Assembly: GCF_016863015.1 (NCBI RefSeq)
Contig: NZ_BOOB01000028.1
Span: 1 to 64,000 of the forward strand
Origin: Microbispora amethystogenes
Lineage (GTDB): Bacteria; Actinomycetota; Actinomycetes; Streptosporangiales; Streptosporangiaceae
Direction: 5' to 3'
Length of the DNA: 64,000 nt
Positions 25,639 through 34,862 of this stretch are shown here, in pieces; position 1 is the stretch's first letter, and each line of letters opens with the position of its first letter. Made by a program: the position numbers and the translations under genes. The notes beneath the pieces are model-generated. The model was not told where the DNA came from. It worked only from the letters and a program-made list of their open reading frames with translations, and searched no databases.

Positions 25639-26319
25639 ATGGACGCTGTAGTCGATGTGCTGGAGCGACCTCTCTACACGATGTCCCAGGTGGATCGCCT
25701 GCTTGGCCTTCCCCACGGCACCGCCCGGAGATGGATCGACGGGTATTCGCGCCGCGGGAGAGATTATCGACCGATTGTGCGCGAGACGCCCACAGGGGCA
25801 GATGTCGTCACCTGGGGTGAATTTGTCGAAACCCGCCTGCTATCCGAGTTTCGTGACGCAGGCGTTCCGATCCTCAACATGAGGCCGGCCATCGAAGCAC
25901 TGCGCGCTCAGACCGACTCCCGGTACCCCCTTGCGCACTCCGCGAGCCTGCTCACACCAATGGGCAAGGAACTGGTCAAACGCATTCAGGACGAGGTCCA
26001 CCTGGACCGGGAGCTGCAACTTGTCGTCGTTCGGAACGGCCAGTACATGCTGACCCCACCTGCCGAGTTGTACGTCAACGCGATGCAGTTCGACGACGAC
26101 GGCGCAGCCGTACGCATGCTCCCCGACCCTGAATACCCTCAGGTCCTTATCGATCCCGCTCGGGCGTTCGGCGAGCCTGCGGTTCGATCCGTACCCACCG
26201 AGGTGATCGCCGAGCAGGTACGGGCCGGGGACCCGGAGGAACTCGTCGCGGAGTTGTACGACCTTCCACTCGAGCACGTGCGCGCGGCGGTCCGGTTCGA
26301 GCAACGCCATAGTGCCTGA
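25639..26319 (+). CDS. DUF433-type antitoxin (VapB45-like)
   Basis: A 226-residue protein from ATG 25639, with AGGAGAG nine bases upstream. The N-terminus carries a MerR-like helix-turn-helix ('TMSQVDRLLGLPHGTARRWI'), followed by a DUF433-like region ('WGEFVETRLLSEFRDAGVPI'). Size, domain order and the adjacent PIN-like gene match the VapB45/VapC45 (Rv2018/Rv2019) arrangement of Mycobacterium tuberculosis. As an antitoxin it would bind the toxin and its own promoter. The longer frame upstream overlaps the preceding gene in another frame and is not used. Confidence 0.8.
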   Translation: MDAVVDVLERPLYTMSQVDRLLGLPHGTARRWIDGYSRRGRDYRPIVRETPTGADVVTWGEFVETRLLSEFRDAGVPILNMRPAIEALRAQTDSRYPLAHSASLLTPMGKELVKRIQDEVHLDRELQLVVVRNGQYMLTPPAELYVNAMQFDDDGAAVRMLPDPEYPQVLIDPARAFGEPAVRSVPTEVIAEQVRAGDPEELVAELYDLPLEHVRAAVRFEQRHSA

Positions 26320-26334
26320 CGTACGGACACGTGA

Positions 26335-26766
26335 ATGCCCCCCATTCATCCACAGGATCTACGGTTTTTCGTGGACGAGACATCGCTTGGAGTCGGCAGG
26401 GCCCTGGCACTGCTGCGCCGCGACGTGATCCACACCGGGCATCGCCTCATACCCGAGGTCCCCCTCGGCACATTGGATGACGACTGGATCCCGAAAGTGG
26501 CGTCGAGAGACCTGGTTGTGATCACGCGGGACAAGAGGATCCGCAGCAAGCACGCGAAGGCGTTGCTGTACGCCGAGCATGGGCTGCGCGTCTTCTGGAT
26601 CGCCGGCAAGAAGGACTTGTCCAACTGGGACACGATGCGTCTGCTGGTCCGCAGATGGGACGACATCGAACGCGAGATCAAGGAGCGAGGGCCGGGCCCC
26701 TGGTTCATGGCTGTCTCCGAGCCGCGCCTGAACGCGATGAGCATCAGGGACCGCAAGTCGGCCTGA
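26335..26766 (+). CDS. PIN-like toxin (VapC45-like ribonuclease)
   Basis: A 143-residue protein. The acidic residue in 'RFFVDETSLGVG', the central 'GTLDDDWIPKVASRDLVVITRDKRIRSK' segment and the size fit the PIN-like (PIN_8/Mut7-C-like) nucleases. It lies 15 bases after the DUF433 antitoxin gene on the same strand, so the two form a type II toxin-antitoxin operon. The expected activity is metal-dependent RNA cleavage; the acidic residues needed appear present. A GTG at 26331 is out of frame; the ATG at 26335 is the only good start. Confidence 0.8.
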   Translation: MPPIHPQDLRFFVDETSLGVGRALALLRRDVIHTGHRLIPEVPLGTLDDDWIPKVASRDLVVITRDKRIRSKHAKALLYAEHGLRVFWIAGKKDLSNWDTMRLLVRRWDDIEREIKERGPGPWFMAVSEPRLNAMSIRDRKSA

Positions 26767-26834
26767 AGCTGCTGTGCAGTCGGCCGAAGCTCAATATCCT
26801 GAACCATGCGCGGCCCACTCGGGGTCGCGAAGTG

Positions 26835-26870
26835 AAGCCGGGTTGACCTCCGCAGGTGGTGGCCCGGCTT
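26835..26870. terminator. Bidirectional terminator hairpin between the toxin and TetR genes
   Basis: Perfect 8-bp inverted repeat AAGCCGGG (26835-26842) with CCCGGCTT (26863-26870), situated between two convergent genes. Confidence 0.5.
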
Positions 26871-26878
26871 TCGCGTGT

Positions 26879-27523
26879 CTATTGAAGGTGGTCGGAGAGG
26901 TAGCGGCGGACGAGGCGTTTGCATTCGGCGATGAGGTCGGAGTCGCCGTCCGGGTGGGCGCGGAAGGCCAGCTTGAGCACGGCGTCGGCGGCCTCGACGG
27001 CGACCACGAAGGCGCGGGACAGGCCGTCGCCCGGCACGACGCCGAGCACCTCCACCATCATCGAGCGCAGCCGGTCGGCCACGATCACGTTGTTCTCCAG
27101 GGCCTCGTCCAGCATCCGCTGGGTGCCGGGCAGGGCCGGGCCGCCGGGGGCGGCGAGCACCTCGCCGAAGTCCACCACCCCGAAGCCGGGCATGGTGCGC
27201 TTCATCCGGACGAACTCGTCGATGCCGAGGTCGACCGCACCGGCCCAGTCGGAAAGGCGTGCGTCCGCCAGCAGGGTCGCCATCCGGTCCAGGTACGCCT
27301 CCAGGTTCCGCAGCGCGAGCGCGCGGACCAGGCTCTGCTTGTCCGTGAAGAACTGGTAGAAGGTGCCGATCGGCACCCCGGCCCGGCGGGCGACCTCCTT
27401 GGTCGTCAGCGCCTCGTACCCCACCTCGTCGAGCAGCCCGGCGCACTCGTCCAGCATGCGCTCCACGCGCTCCTGGCTGCGGCGCTGGGCGGGCCGCCGG
27501 CGCAACGTTCCCCCTGTGGTCAT
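26879..27523 (-). CDS. TetR-family transcriptional regulator
   Basis: A 214-residue regulator from ATG 27523. The helix-turn-helix 'LTTKEVARRAGVPIGTFYQF' is textbook TetR, followed by an all-helical ligand domain. It is divergent from the GH1 beta-glucosidase gene with only 70 bp between starts, so it most likely controls that gene and itself. The intergenic region contains short GTTA/TAAC arms but no perfect long palindrome that I could define. A start at 27595 would read through the divergent promoter and is rejected. Confidence 0.92.
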   Translation of the reverse strand: MTTGGTLRRRPAQRRSQERVERMLDECAGLLDEVGYEALTTKEVARRAGVPIGTFYQFFTDKQSLVRALALRNLEAYLDRMATLLADARLSDWAGAVDLGIDEFVRMKRTMPGFGVVDFGEVLAAPGGPALPGTQRMLDEALENNVIVADRLRSMMVEVLGVVPGDGLSRAFVVAVEAADAVLKLAFRAHPDGDSDLIAECKRLVRRYLSDHLQ

Positions 27524-27593
27524 GACGCCATTGTCTCCCGCCCACCGGACGGCTACGTTAACGCGAGTAACACTCATGATAACGGGAGACGGC

Positions 27594-28874
27594 ATGTTCC
27601 TGTGGGGTACGGCGACGGCGTCCTACCAGATCGAGGGAGCCGTCGCGGAGGACGGCCGGGGCCCCTCCGTCTGGGACACCTTCTCCCATACGCCACACAA
27701 AACGCGTGACGGACACACCGGAGACGTGGCCTGCGACCACTATCACCGGTACGCCGAGGACGTCGCCCTGATGGCCGGCCTCGGGGTCGGCGCCTACCGG
27801 TTCTCGATCTCCTGGCCGCGAATCCTGCCGACCGGCCGGGGCCGGGTCAACCAGGCCGGGCTCGACTTCTACGACCGCCTCGTGGACGCGCTCCTCGAGA
27901 AGGGGATCACCCCGGTCCCGACGCTCTTCCACTGGGACCTGCCGCAGGCGCTGGAGGACGAGGGCGGCTGGCTCGACCGCGACACGTCCCGCTGTTTCGC
28001 CGACTACGCCGCCGTCGTGGCCGACCGGCTCGCCGACCGGGTCTCCATGTGGATCACGCTGAACGAGCCGTTCGTCCACATGGTGTACGGATACGCCCTC
28101 GGCATGCACGCCCCCGGCAGGGCGCTCATGCTCGGCGCGCTGCCCGTGGCCCACCACCAGCTGCTCGGCCACGGCCTGGCCACGCAGGCGCTGCGGGCGG
28201 CCGGAGCGCGCGACGTGCTCATCACGAACAACTGCACGCCCGTCTGGCCCGCCTCCGATTCCGAGCAGGACCTCGCCGCCGCCGAGGCGTACGACATCCT
28301 GCACAACCGGCTGTTCAACGACCCGGTCCTCACCGGCGCCTACCCCGACCTGTCGGCGTACGGCGTCGAGCTGCCCGTGAAGTCAGGCGACCTGGAGACG
28401 ATCGCCCAGCCGCTCGACGGCCTGGGGGTCAACTACTACATGCCGACGCGGATCTCCGGCCCCGGCGGGGGCGACCTGCCGTTCGAGTTCGAGCCGATCA
28501 CCGGTTATCCCGCGACGGCCTTCGGCTGGCCCGTCGTCCCCGGCGGCCTGCGCGAACTGCTCGGCTCCCTCACCGCCCGGTACGGCGACGCGCTCCCGCC
28601 CGTCTACGTCACCGAGAACGGCTGCTCGTACGACGGCCTGGACGACCAGGAGCGGATCGCCTATCTCGACGGCCACATCCGGGCGATGCGGGAGGCGGAC
28701 GCGGACGTGCGCGGCTACTTCGTCTGGTCGCTGCTGGACAACTTCGAGTGGGCCGAGGGCTACCACCAGCGGTTCGGCCTGGTCCACGTCGACTTCGAGA
28801 CCCAGAGGCGCACCCCGAAGGCGTCCTACCACTGGTTCGCGGACTACCTGAAGGATCAGAGCACCGACACGTGA
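27594..28874 (+). CDS. GH1 family beta-glucosidase
   Basis: A 426-residue cytoplasmic glycoside hydrolase, slightly shorter than the usual 440-480. Acid/base E158 in 'TLNEPFVHM' and nucleophile E341 in 'YVTENGCSYDG' are both present, as is the N-terminal signature 'FLWGTATASYQIEGA'. ATG 27594 has CGGGAGA upstream; ATG 27576 would add six residues. It hydrolyses terminal beta-glucosides such as cellobiose. It is divergent from TetR and converges with the coiled-coil protein gene, overlapping it by 19 bases. The sugar importer at 4-7.5 kb may feed it, but there is no direct evidence. Confidence 0.95.
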   Translation: MFLWGTATASYQIEGAVAEDGRGPSVWDTFSHTPHKTRDGHTGDVACDHYHRYAEDVALMAGLGVGAYRFSISWPRILPTGRGRVNQAGLDFYDRLVDALLEKGITPVPTLFHWDLPQALEDEGGWLDRDTSRCFADYAAVVADRLADRVSMWITLNEPFVHMVYGYALGMHAPGRALMLGALPVAHHQLLGHGLATQALRAAGARDVLITNNCTPVWPASDSEQDLAAAEAYDILHNRLFNDPVLTGAYPDLSAYGVELPVKSGDLETIAQPLDGLGVNYYMPTRISGPGGGDLPFEFEPITGYPATAFGWPVVPGGLRELLGSLTARYGDALPPVYVTENGCSYDGLDDQERIAYLDGHIRAMREADADVRGYFVWSLLDNFEWAEGYHQRFGLVHVDFETQRRTPKASYHWFADYLKDQSTDT

Positions 28875-29764
28875 ACGTGGTCGTAGTGGTTGGCGGTGAT
28901 CCCTCCGCGGTCGGACATCATCCGCCACCCGGCCCCGGTGCGCATGTCGTAGAAGCGCTGCTGCCAGATGATGTACATAATCCCGTACTGGCTCGCGTGC
29001 TGGATGCACCACTGGGCGAGGGCGTCGCCCCGCTCCTTGGCCACCGCGTCGGGCATGCGGCCGCCGCTGCTCATCATGAAGTCGCAGGCCCGGCCCTTGC
29101 CGTGCTCCCCCGGGTCGCCCGCCCGCAGGCAGCCGACGCTGAACGGCATCGGGAACTGCGACATGATCGCGTTGCGGACGGTGACCATGCGCTGGGTCAG
29201 GCCGCTGCCGGCGTCGGGGGTCTGGAAGCCGTACTTCGCCATCAGGGTCTCGATCTGGCGCCGCTTCGCCTTCAGCTCCTTGATGTGGCGCTGCAGCTTG
29301 TCGATCTCGCCGTCGGCGTCGCGGGCCGCCTTCCGCTGCTTGGCGACCAGCTCCCTGAGGCCGTTGAGCCGCTCCGACTTCGCGTCGCCCAGGTAGGCCA
29401 GCGTCGACAGCGAGCTCAGGTCGCCCGACACCGAGAAGAGCTGTGAGGCGTCCATGCCTCCGCTCATGTAGGAGGTCTGGGCGAACTGGGTGACCGCCCG
29501 CTGGGCCGCGAGCAGGTCCACCTTCAGCTTCCCGACCTTGGCGGACGCCTTCTTGGCGGCCAGTTCAGCGTCCTCCAAGCTGAGGATCTCACCGCGGTAC
29601 TGCTTCTGCAGCGCGGCGGCCTCCTTCGTCAGCTTGGCCAGTTTGGCCTGCTGGCCGGGCTCGGCCGAGGCGGTGAACACGCCCGAGACAGAGGGTGCGG
29701 CGAGGAGAGCGGTGGTCACCACCGCCAGCCTGGCCCAGCGTCCCGACCGCACGTCGACCTCCAC
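28856..29764 (-). CDS. Secreted coiled-coil protein with a cell-wall-type C-terminal domain
   Basis: A 302-residue exported protein. A signal peptide ('LAVVTTALLAAPSVSGVFTASA') is followed by a long coiled coil (about 35-185; 'KLAKLTKEAAALQKQYRGEI') like those of CwlO/RipA-type hydrolases. The C-terminal ~110 residues ('ACDFMMSSGGRMPDAVAKER', 'HYDHVHVSVL') form a compact domain with D and H residues resembling a LAS-type (VanY/D-like) fold. No NlpC/P60 cysteine is visible. It probably acts at the cell wall. The last 19 bases overlap the 3' end of the convergent GH1 gene. Confidence 0.82.
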   Translation of the reverse strand: MEVDVRSGRWARLAVVTTALLAAPSVSGVFTASAEPGQQAKLAKLTKEAAALQKQYRGEILSLEDAELAAKKASAKVGKLKVDLLAAQRAVTQFAQTSYMSGGMDASQLFSVSGDLSSLSTLAYLGDAKSERLNGLRELVAKQRKAARDADGEIDKLQRHIKELKAKRRQIETLMAKYGFQTPDAGSGLTQRMVTVRNAIMSQFPMPFSVGCLRAGDPGEHGKGRACDFMMSSGGRMPDAVAKERGDALAQWCIQHASQYGIMYIIWQQRFYDMRTGAGWRMMSDRGGITANHYDHVHVSVL

Positions 29765-29965
29765 TCGGATTCGGTCCGAAACTATAGGAGACGATCTATA
29801 TGTCTGCTACCGGAACAGGAGAAACTGTTGGGTTTAAAGCAGGCAATCGTCGGGTTCCGCGTTCTGTGATCGATTCGAGACTTACGCGTCGCCTTACTGC
29901 ACTTGAACGCGGATTGACCCCGGCGGAGATTCGGGAGATCGCCACCCCTCACGAAGGGCTCATCG

Positions 29966-32900
29966 ATGTCCCGACGAGTGATCGTCTCGACCCTGGCCAC
30001 CGTGGCTCTCGGCGCGGCGCTCCTGGCGCCGGCCGCGCCGGCGCAGGCCGGCCAGGGCGACCCGCTCCCGCCTACGGACCAGATCGACCTCTACCAGCTC
30101 GACAGCGCGCCCGGAACCGCGGCCACGCTGAACCAGAAGGGCTTCGACGTCGTCCAGCAGCACCCCTCACGCGACAACACGGGTGACAAGGAGCACGTCG
30201 AGCTGACGGCGACCCCCGCCGACGTCAAGAAGCTCCAGATCCTCGGCTACCGGCCGCAACCGGTTCGCAACCCCCAGGGCCAGACACAGCTGCAGGCGGC
30301 CCGGGCGCAGGCGGCCGGCGGATACACCGTGTGGAGGTCCTACTCGGAGAAGGGCGGCATCGCCGACCAGCTCAGGGCCATCGCCGACGCCAACAAGGAC
30401 GTCGCGAAGCTGGAGTCGATCGGTAAGACCGTCCAGGGCAAGGACATCCTCGCCCTCAAGCTGACCGCGCTGGCCCGGGTGCTGCCCGACGGCCTGAAGC
30501 CCGCCGTGCTCTACTCCGCCACCCAGCACGCCCGGGAGTGGATCGCGACCGAGGTCGACATGCGGCTGCTGAAGTATCTGGTGGCCAACAAGGGCAAGGC
30601 CGACGTCGCGAAGCTGCTGGCCACCACCGAGGTGTGGTTCGTGCCGGTGGCCAACCCCGACGGCTACGACTTCACCTTCACCGAGGGCAACCGGCTCTGG
30701 CGCAAGAACCTCCGCGACAACGACGGCGACGGCGCGATCACCGGCGTCGACGGGGTCGACCCCAACCGCAACTACCCCACCAAGTGGGGGTACGACGAGG
30801 AGGGCTCCTCCAGCGTCCTCAGCAGCGAGACCTACCGTGGCACCGCCCCGGCGTCGGAGCCCGAGACGAAGGCCATGGACGGCCTGCTCAGGCGGCTCCG
30901 CTTCAAGGCCCAGGTCAACTACCACTCGTACGGCCCGCTGCTGCTCTATCCGCAGGGGTGGCAGGTCCAGACGACGACCGCGGACGACCCCGTCTACCTG
31001 GCACTGACCGGGACCGACGAGAAGCCCGCGATCCCCGGCTTCGACCCCGGCGTCGGCGCCGAGCTCTACACCACCAACGGCGAGACCACCGACCACGCGC
31101 ACAAGGCGTACGGCACGCTCGCCTGGACGCCGGAGCTGGAGGAGGGCTGCGACGGCTGCGGCTTCGTCTTCCCCGACGACGAGGCGCTGGTGCAGGCCGA
31201 GTTCGAAAAGCAGCTGCCGTTCGCGCTGGACGTCGCGAAGTCGGCGCCGAACCCGGCCGAGCCGGTCAGCCACCTCGGCAACACGGTCCCCGACTTCGTC
31301 GTCGACCCGTTCGACGTCGGCTACGGCACCGACCAGGTCGTGCAGGTCGACGCCAAGCGCAAACTCGGGCCCGTCCTCCTCAACTACCAGATCAACGGCG
31401 GGCGGACGAAGATCGCGCCGACGAGCGAGTGGAAGGGCGGCGAGCGGTACGGCGAAGGCTACGACACCTACTTCCACCAGCTCAGGGGCACGGTGAAGGG
31501 CGCCAAACCCGGTGACCGGGTGAAGGTGTGGTTCACCTCGCTCCTGAAGAAGAGCGACGACTTCACCTACCGGGTCTCCACGGACATCGGCGGGAAGGTC
31601 CTGGTCGTCGCGGCGGAGGACGTCACGGGGATCAGCCCCGCCCAGGGCGCGACCGAGGCGAAGTACGCCGCCGCCTACGTCACGGCGCTGACCGGGTCCG
31701 GCTACTCCTCCGACGTGTACGACGTGGACAAAAACGGCCGGAAGGCGCCCCACCCGCTCGGGGTCCTGAGCCACTACAAGGCGGTCATCTGGGAGACCGG
31801 CGACGACATCATCCCCCGCGCGGCCGGGCAGCCCGGCGGCACCGCCGCCAACCTGGCCGAGGAGCTGGAACTGGCGTTCCGCGACTACCTCAACGAGGGC
31901 GGCAAACTGCTCGTCACCGGCAAGTACGCGTTGTACGCCCAGAACGTTGACGGCGCCTACTGGTACGAGCCGGACTATCCGGCGCAACCCGAATGCACGA
32001 CGCTGAGCAAGCCGCCGTGCCTGGCGCTCAGCAACGACTTCGTGCAGTACTACCTCGGCGCCTACACCTTCGTCGAGGGCGGCGGCCAGGACGCGGACGG
32101 CGCCACGGTGCCGCTGAAGGGCACGAGCGGCGCCTTCGCCGGGTTCCTCGGCACCCTCAACGGCGGCGACTCGCCCGGGAACCAGGACAACACCTCCGCG
32201 TTCGTCACGACCTCGTCGGTGCTGCCGGTCGGCCGGTTCCCGCAGTTCGCCAGTTCGGCCCCGCTGAAGTGGCAGTACGCCGGGGGGTCGCCCTTCGCGC
32301 CGCACACCGGCGCGTGGGACGTGCAGAGCGGCCAGGCCGACCAGTCGTACAAGCGGCTGACGAGGACGATCGACCTCACCGGTAAGACCAGCGGCGAGCT
32401 GTCGTTCTGGACGTCGTACAACACCGAGCCGGACTGGGACTTCCTGACCGTCGAGGCGCACACGGCCGGCCAGGACGACTGGACGACGCTCCCCGACGCC
32501 AACGGGCACACCTCGGACGAGCCCGGTGAGAGCTGCGCCAGCGGCTGGGCGGACCTCCACCCGTTCACCGCCCACTACCAGACGTACGACGGCGCCTCGT
32601 CGTGCACGGCGACCGGCACCACCGGCGCGTGGCACGCCGCCTCCGGCCCGTCGAACGGCTGGCAGCAGTGGACGATCGACCTGACGGCCTACGCCGGCAA
32701 GCAGGTCGAGGTGTCGATCTCCTACATCAGTGACTGGGGCACCCAGGGCCTCGGCGTCTGGCTGGACGACGCGACGGTCAAGGCCGACGGCGCGGTCGTC
32801 TCGCAGACCTCGTTCGAGGACGGCCTCGGCGGCTGGACCGTCGCGGGCCCGCCCCCGGGCTCGGCGGAGGCGCTGAACGACTGGACGCGCAGCGACCAGA

Positions 32901-33040
32901 CGCTGGAGGACGGCGCGGGCGTCACCACGAAGGACACGGTCTATTTCGGCTTCGGCGCCGAGGGCGCCACGACCCAGGCCATGCGGACCGACCTGGTCCG
33001 CCGGTCGATGCGGCACCTGCTCGGGCCGGCCCTTCCGTAG
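29966..33040 (+). CDS. Secreted M14 zinc carboxypeptidase with C-terminal immune-inhibitor-A-like domain
   Basis: A 1024-residue secreted enzyme. The signal peptide ('VSTLATVALGAALLAPAAPAQA') is followed by a propeptide-like region and an M14 domain (about 120-430): zinc ligands H and E in 'QHAREWIATE', third ligand in 'NYHSYGPLLLYPQG', catalytic Glu in 'WTPELEEGCDGCGF'. The C-terminal half contains an intermediate domain and beta-rich modules ('LTGKTSGELSFWTSYNTEPD', 'GWQQWTIDLTAYAGKQVEVS') like those in immune inhibitor A (M6) peptidases. It removes C-terminal residues from extracellular peptides. The length is typical for large actinobacterial M14 enzymes. Confidence 0.95.
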   Translation: MSRRVIVSTLATVALGAALLAPAAPAQAGQGDPLPPTDQIDLYQLDSAPGTAATLNQKGFDVVQQHPSRDNTGDKEHVELTATPADVKKLQILGYRPQPVRNPQGQTQLQAARAQAAGGYTVWRSYSEKGGIADQLRAIADANKDVAKLESIGKTVQGKDILALKLTALARVLPDGLKPAVLYSATQHAREWIATEVDMRLLKYLVANKGKADVAKLLATTEVWFVPVANPDGYDFTFTEGNRLWRKNLRDNDGDGAITGVDGVDPNRNYPTKWGYDEEGSSSVLSSETYRGTAPASEPETKAMDGLLRRLRFKAQVNYHSYGPLLLYPQGWQVQTTTADDPVYLALTGTDEKPAIPGFDPGVGAELYTTNGETTDHAHKAYGTLAWTPELEEGCDGCGFVFPDDEALVQAEFEKQLPFALDVAKSAPNPAEPVSHLGNTVPDFVVDPFDVGYGTDQVVQVDAKRKLGPVLLNYQINGGRTKIAPTSEWKGGERYGEGYDTYFHQLRGTVKGAKPGDRVKVWFTSLLKKSDDFTYRVSTDIGGKVLVVAAEDVTGISPAQGATEAKYAAAYVTALTGSGYSSDVYDVDKNGRKAPHPLGVLSHYKAVIWETGDDIIPRAAGQPGGTAANLAEELELAFRDYLNEGGKLLVTGKYALYAQNVDGAYWYEPDYPAQPECTTLSKPPCLALSNDFVQYYLGAYTFVEGGGQDADGATVPLKGTSGAFAGFLGTLNGGDSPGNQDNTSAFVTTSSVLPVGRFPQFASSAPLKWQYAGGSPFAPHTGAWDVQSGQADQSYKRLTRTIDLTGKTSGELSFWTSYNTEPDWDFLTVEAHTAGQDDWTTLPDANGHTSDEPGESCASGWADLHPFTAHYQTYDGASSCTATGTTGAWHAASGPSNGWQQWTIDLTAYAGKQVEVSISYISDWGTQGLGVWLDDATVKADGAVVSQTSFEDGLGGWTVAGPPPGSAEALNDWTRSDQTLEDGAGVTTKDTVYFGFGAEGATTQAMRTDLVRRSMRHLLGPALP

Positions 33041-33057
33041 GGCTCCCGCCGGAGAAC

Positions 33058-33099
33058 CCGTGGCCCGGTCCTCGCCGTACGGCGGGGGCCGGGCCACGG
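33058..33099 (+). terminator. Terminator after the M14 carboxypeptidase gene
   Basis: Perfect 11-bp inverted repeat CCGTGGCCCGG (33058-33068) with CCGGGCCACGG (33089-33099), and an inner CGCCG/CGGCG hairpin, 18 bases after the stop codon. Confidence 0.75.
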
Positions 33100-33200
33100 T
33101 CGCGCTCGCACCGACACCGGCGTCGGCTCTTGCCAACACCGAGCAGAACATGATTCGGTCTCCGTGTGTGGTCAAGCGCGCGCCCGATCGGGAGGCAGGC

Positions 33201-34637
33201 ATGCGGCAGCACGACACGCTGTTCGTCGGCGGCGACTGGGTGACCCCCGCGGGCACGGGCACGATCGAGGTGGTCTCCCCGCACACCGAGGAGGTCGTCG
33301 GCCGGGTCCCGGACGGCACCGCGGCCGACATGGACCGCGCGGTCGCGGCGGCCAGGGACGCCTTCGACAACGGGCCGTGGCCGCGGACGACGATGGCCGA
33401 GCGCGCGGCGGCGGTGGGACGGCTCGCGGAGATCTACGAGGCGCGCCAGGCCGAGATGGCCGAGCTGATCACGCTGGAGATGGGCGCCCCGATCACGTTC
33501 TCCCGGCTCGCCCAGACGCCGCAGCCCCTGGGCATGCTGAAGTACTTCGCCGGTCTCGGCGCCGCGTTCCCCGTCGAGGAGGAGCGGCCCGGCCTGTTCG
33601 GCCCGGTGACCGTCCGCCGTGAGCCGGTCGGCGTCGTCGCGGCCGTGGTCCCCTGGAACGTCCCCCAGTTCGTCACCATGAGCAAGCTCGCCCCGGCGCT
33701 CGTCGCGGGCTGCGCCGTCGTGCTCAAGCCCGCCCCCGAGACGCCCCTCGACGCCTACCTGCTCGCCGAGATGATCCACGACGCCGGGATCCCCGGCGGG
33801 GTCGTGAACATCGTCCCGGCCGGCCGCGAGGCGGGCGAGCACCTCGTCTCCCACCCGGGCGTCGACAAGGTCGCCTTCACCGGCTCGACCGCCGCCGGCC
33901 GCCGGATCGCCGCGATCTGCGGCGAGCGGCTCAAGCGGTGCACGCTGGAGCTGGGCGGCAAGTCGGCGGCCATCATCCTGGACGACTGCGACCTGTCCTC
34001 GGCGATGGGCATGCTGACGATGGCCACGCTGATGAACAACGGCCAGGCGTGCGTGGCGCAGACCCGCGTCCTCGCCTCCCGCGCCCGGTACGACGAGGTG
34101 GTGCAGGCCGTCGCCCACATGGTGACGAGCCAGCGGGTGGGCGACCCCGCCGACCCGGCCACCGGCATCGGCCCGCTCGTGGCCCGGCGGCAGCAGGAGC
34201 GGGTCGAGGGCTACATCAGGGCGGGCGTCGAGGAGGGCGCCAAGCCCGTCGTCGGCGGCCTCGACCGGCCGTACGACCGGGGCTGGTACGTCGCCCCCAC
34301 CGTCTTCGCCGACGCCACCAACGACATGCGCATCGCCCGCGAGGAGATCTTCGGCCCGGTCCTCACAGTGATCCCGTACGAGGACGAGGCGGACGCGGTG
34401 CGGATCGCGAACGACAGCGACTACGGGCTGTCGGGCTCGGTCTGGACCGGCGACGCCGAGCACGGCATGGAGATCGCCCGCCGGGTGCGCACCGGCACGT
34501 ACGGCGTCAACACGATGCACACGCTCGACCCCAACACGCCGTTCGGCGGGTTCAAGGCCAGCGGCCTCGGCCGCGAACTCGGCCCCGAGGGCCTGTCGGC
34601 CTACCTGGAGCACAAGTCCATCGCCCGCCTCGGCTAG
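33201..34637 (+). CDS. Aldehyde dehydrogenase (NAD(P)+-dependent)
   Basis: A 478-residue ALDH-superfamily enzyme from ATG 33201, preceded by GGAGG. Landmarks: 'PWNVPQFVTMSKLAPALVAG' (cofactor loop), 'GSTAAGRRIA', 'LELGGKSA' with the general-base Glu, the catalytic cysteine in 'NNGQACVAQTR', and 'EEIFGPVLTVIPY'. It oxidises an aldehyde to the acid; the substrate range is not inferable. The TAG stop codon forms part of the CTAG that borders a small inverted-repeat element, so the element was probably inserted at the 3' end without changing the protein much. Confidence 0.95.
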   Translation: MRQHDTLFVGGDWVTPAGTGTIEVVSPHTEEVVGRVPDGTAADMDRAVAAARDAFDNGPWPRTTMAERAAAVGRLAEIYEARQAEMAELITLEMGAPITFSRLAQTPQPLGMLKYFAGLGAAFPVEEERPGLFGPVTVRREPVGVVAAVVPWNVPQFVTMSKLAPALVAGCAVVLKPAPETPLDAYLLAEMIHDAGIPGGVVNIVPAGREAGEHLVSHPGVDKVAFTGSTAAGRRIAAICGERLKRCTLELGGKSAAIILDDCDLSSAMGMLTMATLMNNGQACVAQTRVLASRARYDEVVQAVAHMVTSQRVGDPADPATGIGPLVARRQQERVEGYIRAGVEEGAKPVVGGLDRPYDRGWYVAPTVFADATNDMRIAREEIFGPVLTVIPYEDEADAVRIANDSDYGLSGSVWTGDAEHGMEIARRVRTGTYGVNTMHTLDPNTPFGGFKASGLGRELGPEGLSAYLEHKSIARLG

Positions 34638-34708
34638 GTCGTGTCTGACAAATCAAGCCCTGCTGCGCGTGGCCCAGCTCGCGACGGGCAGCATTTGTCA
34701 GACACTCC
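34638..34708. mobile_element. Small MITE-like inverted-repeat element flanked by CTAG
   Basis: The 13-bp terminal repeats GTGTCTGACAAAT (34641-34653) and ATTTGTCAGACAC (34693-34705) are perfect, enclose 39 bp and are flanked on both sides by CTAG (34634-34637 and 34709-34712). Such ends and a CTAG/TA duplication resemble IS5/IS630-type miniature elements. No transposase is encoded. An alternative is a long terminator hairpin for the aldehyde dehydrogenase gene; both may be true. Confidence 0.6.
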
Positions 34709-34862
34709 CTAGCGTCCCTCCGGCCCGGTGCGGCACGCATGCCGCACCGAGCCGGCAGACAACTCAGCGCGCCCCCGCGACGCTGTGTTTCCCGGCGCGC
34801 CCCTCAGGCTCGCTCGGTGTTTCCCGCTTCACCAACGGGTTGTGCGTACGTATAGACGACCC

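Noticed and set aside
29800-30186. Possible 128-residue protein upstream of the M14 peptidase
   Set aside because: The frame overlaps the start of the peptidase gene by 220 bases in another frame and becomes Arg/Pro-rich; only the first part could be a leader peptide and there is no further support.
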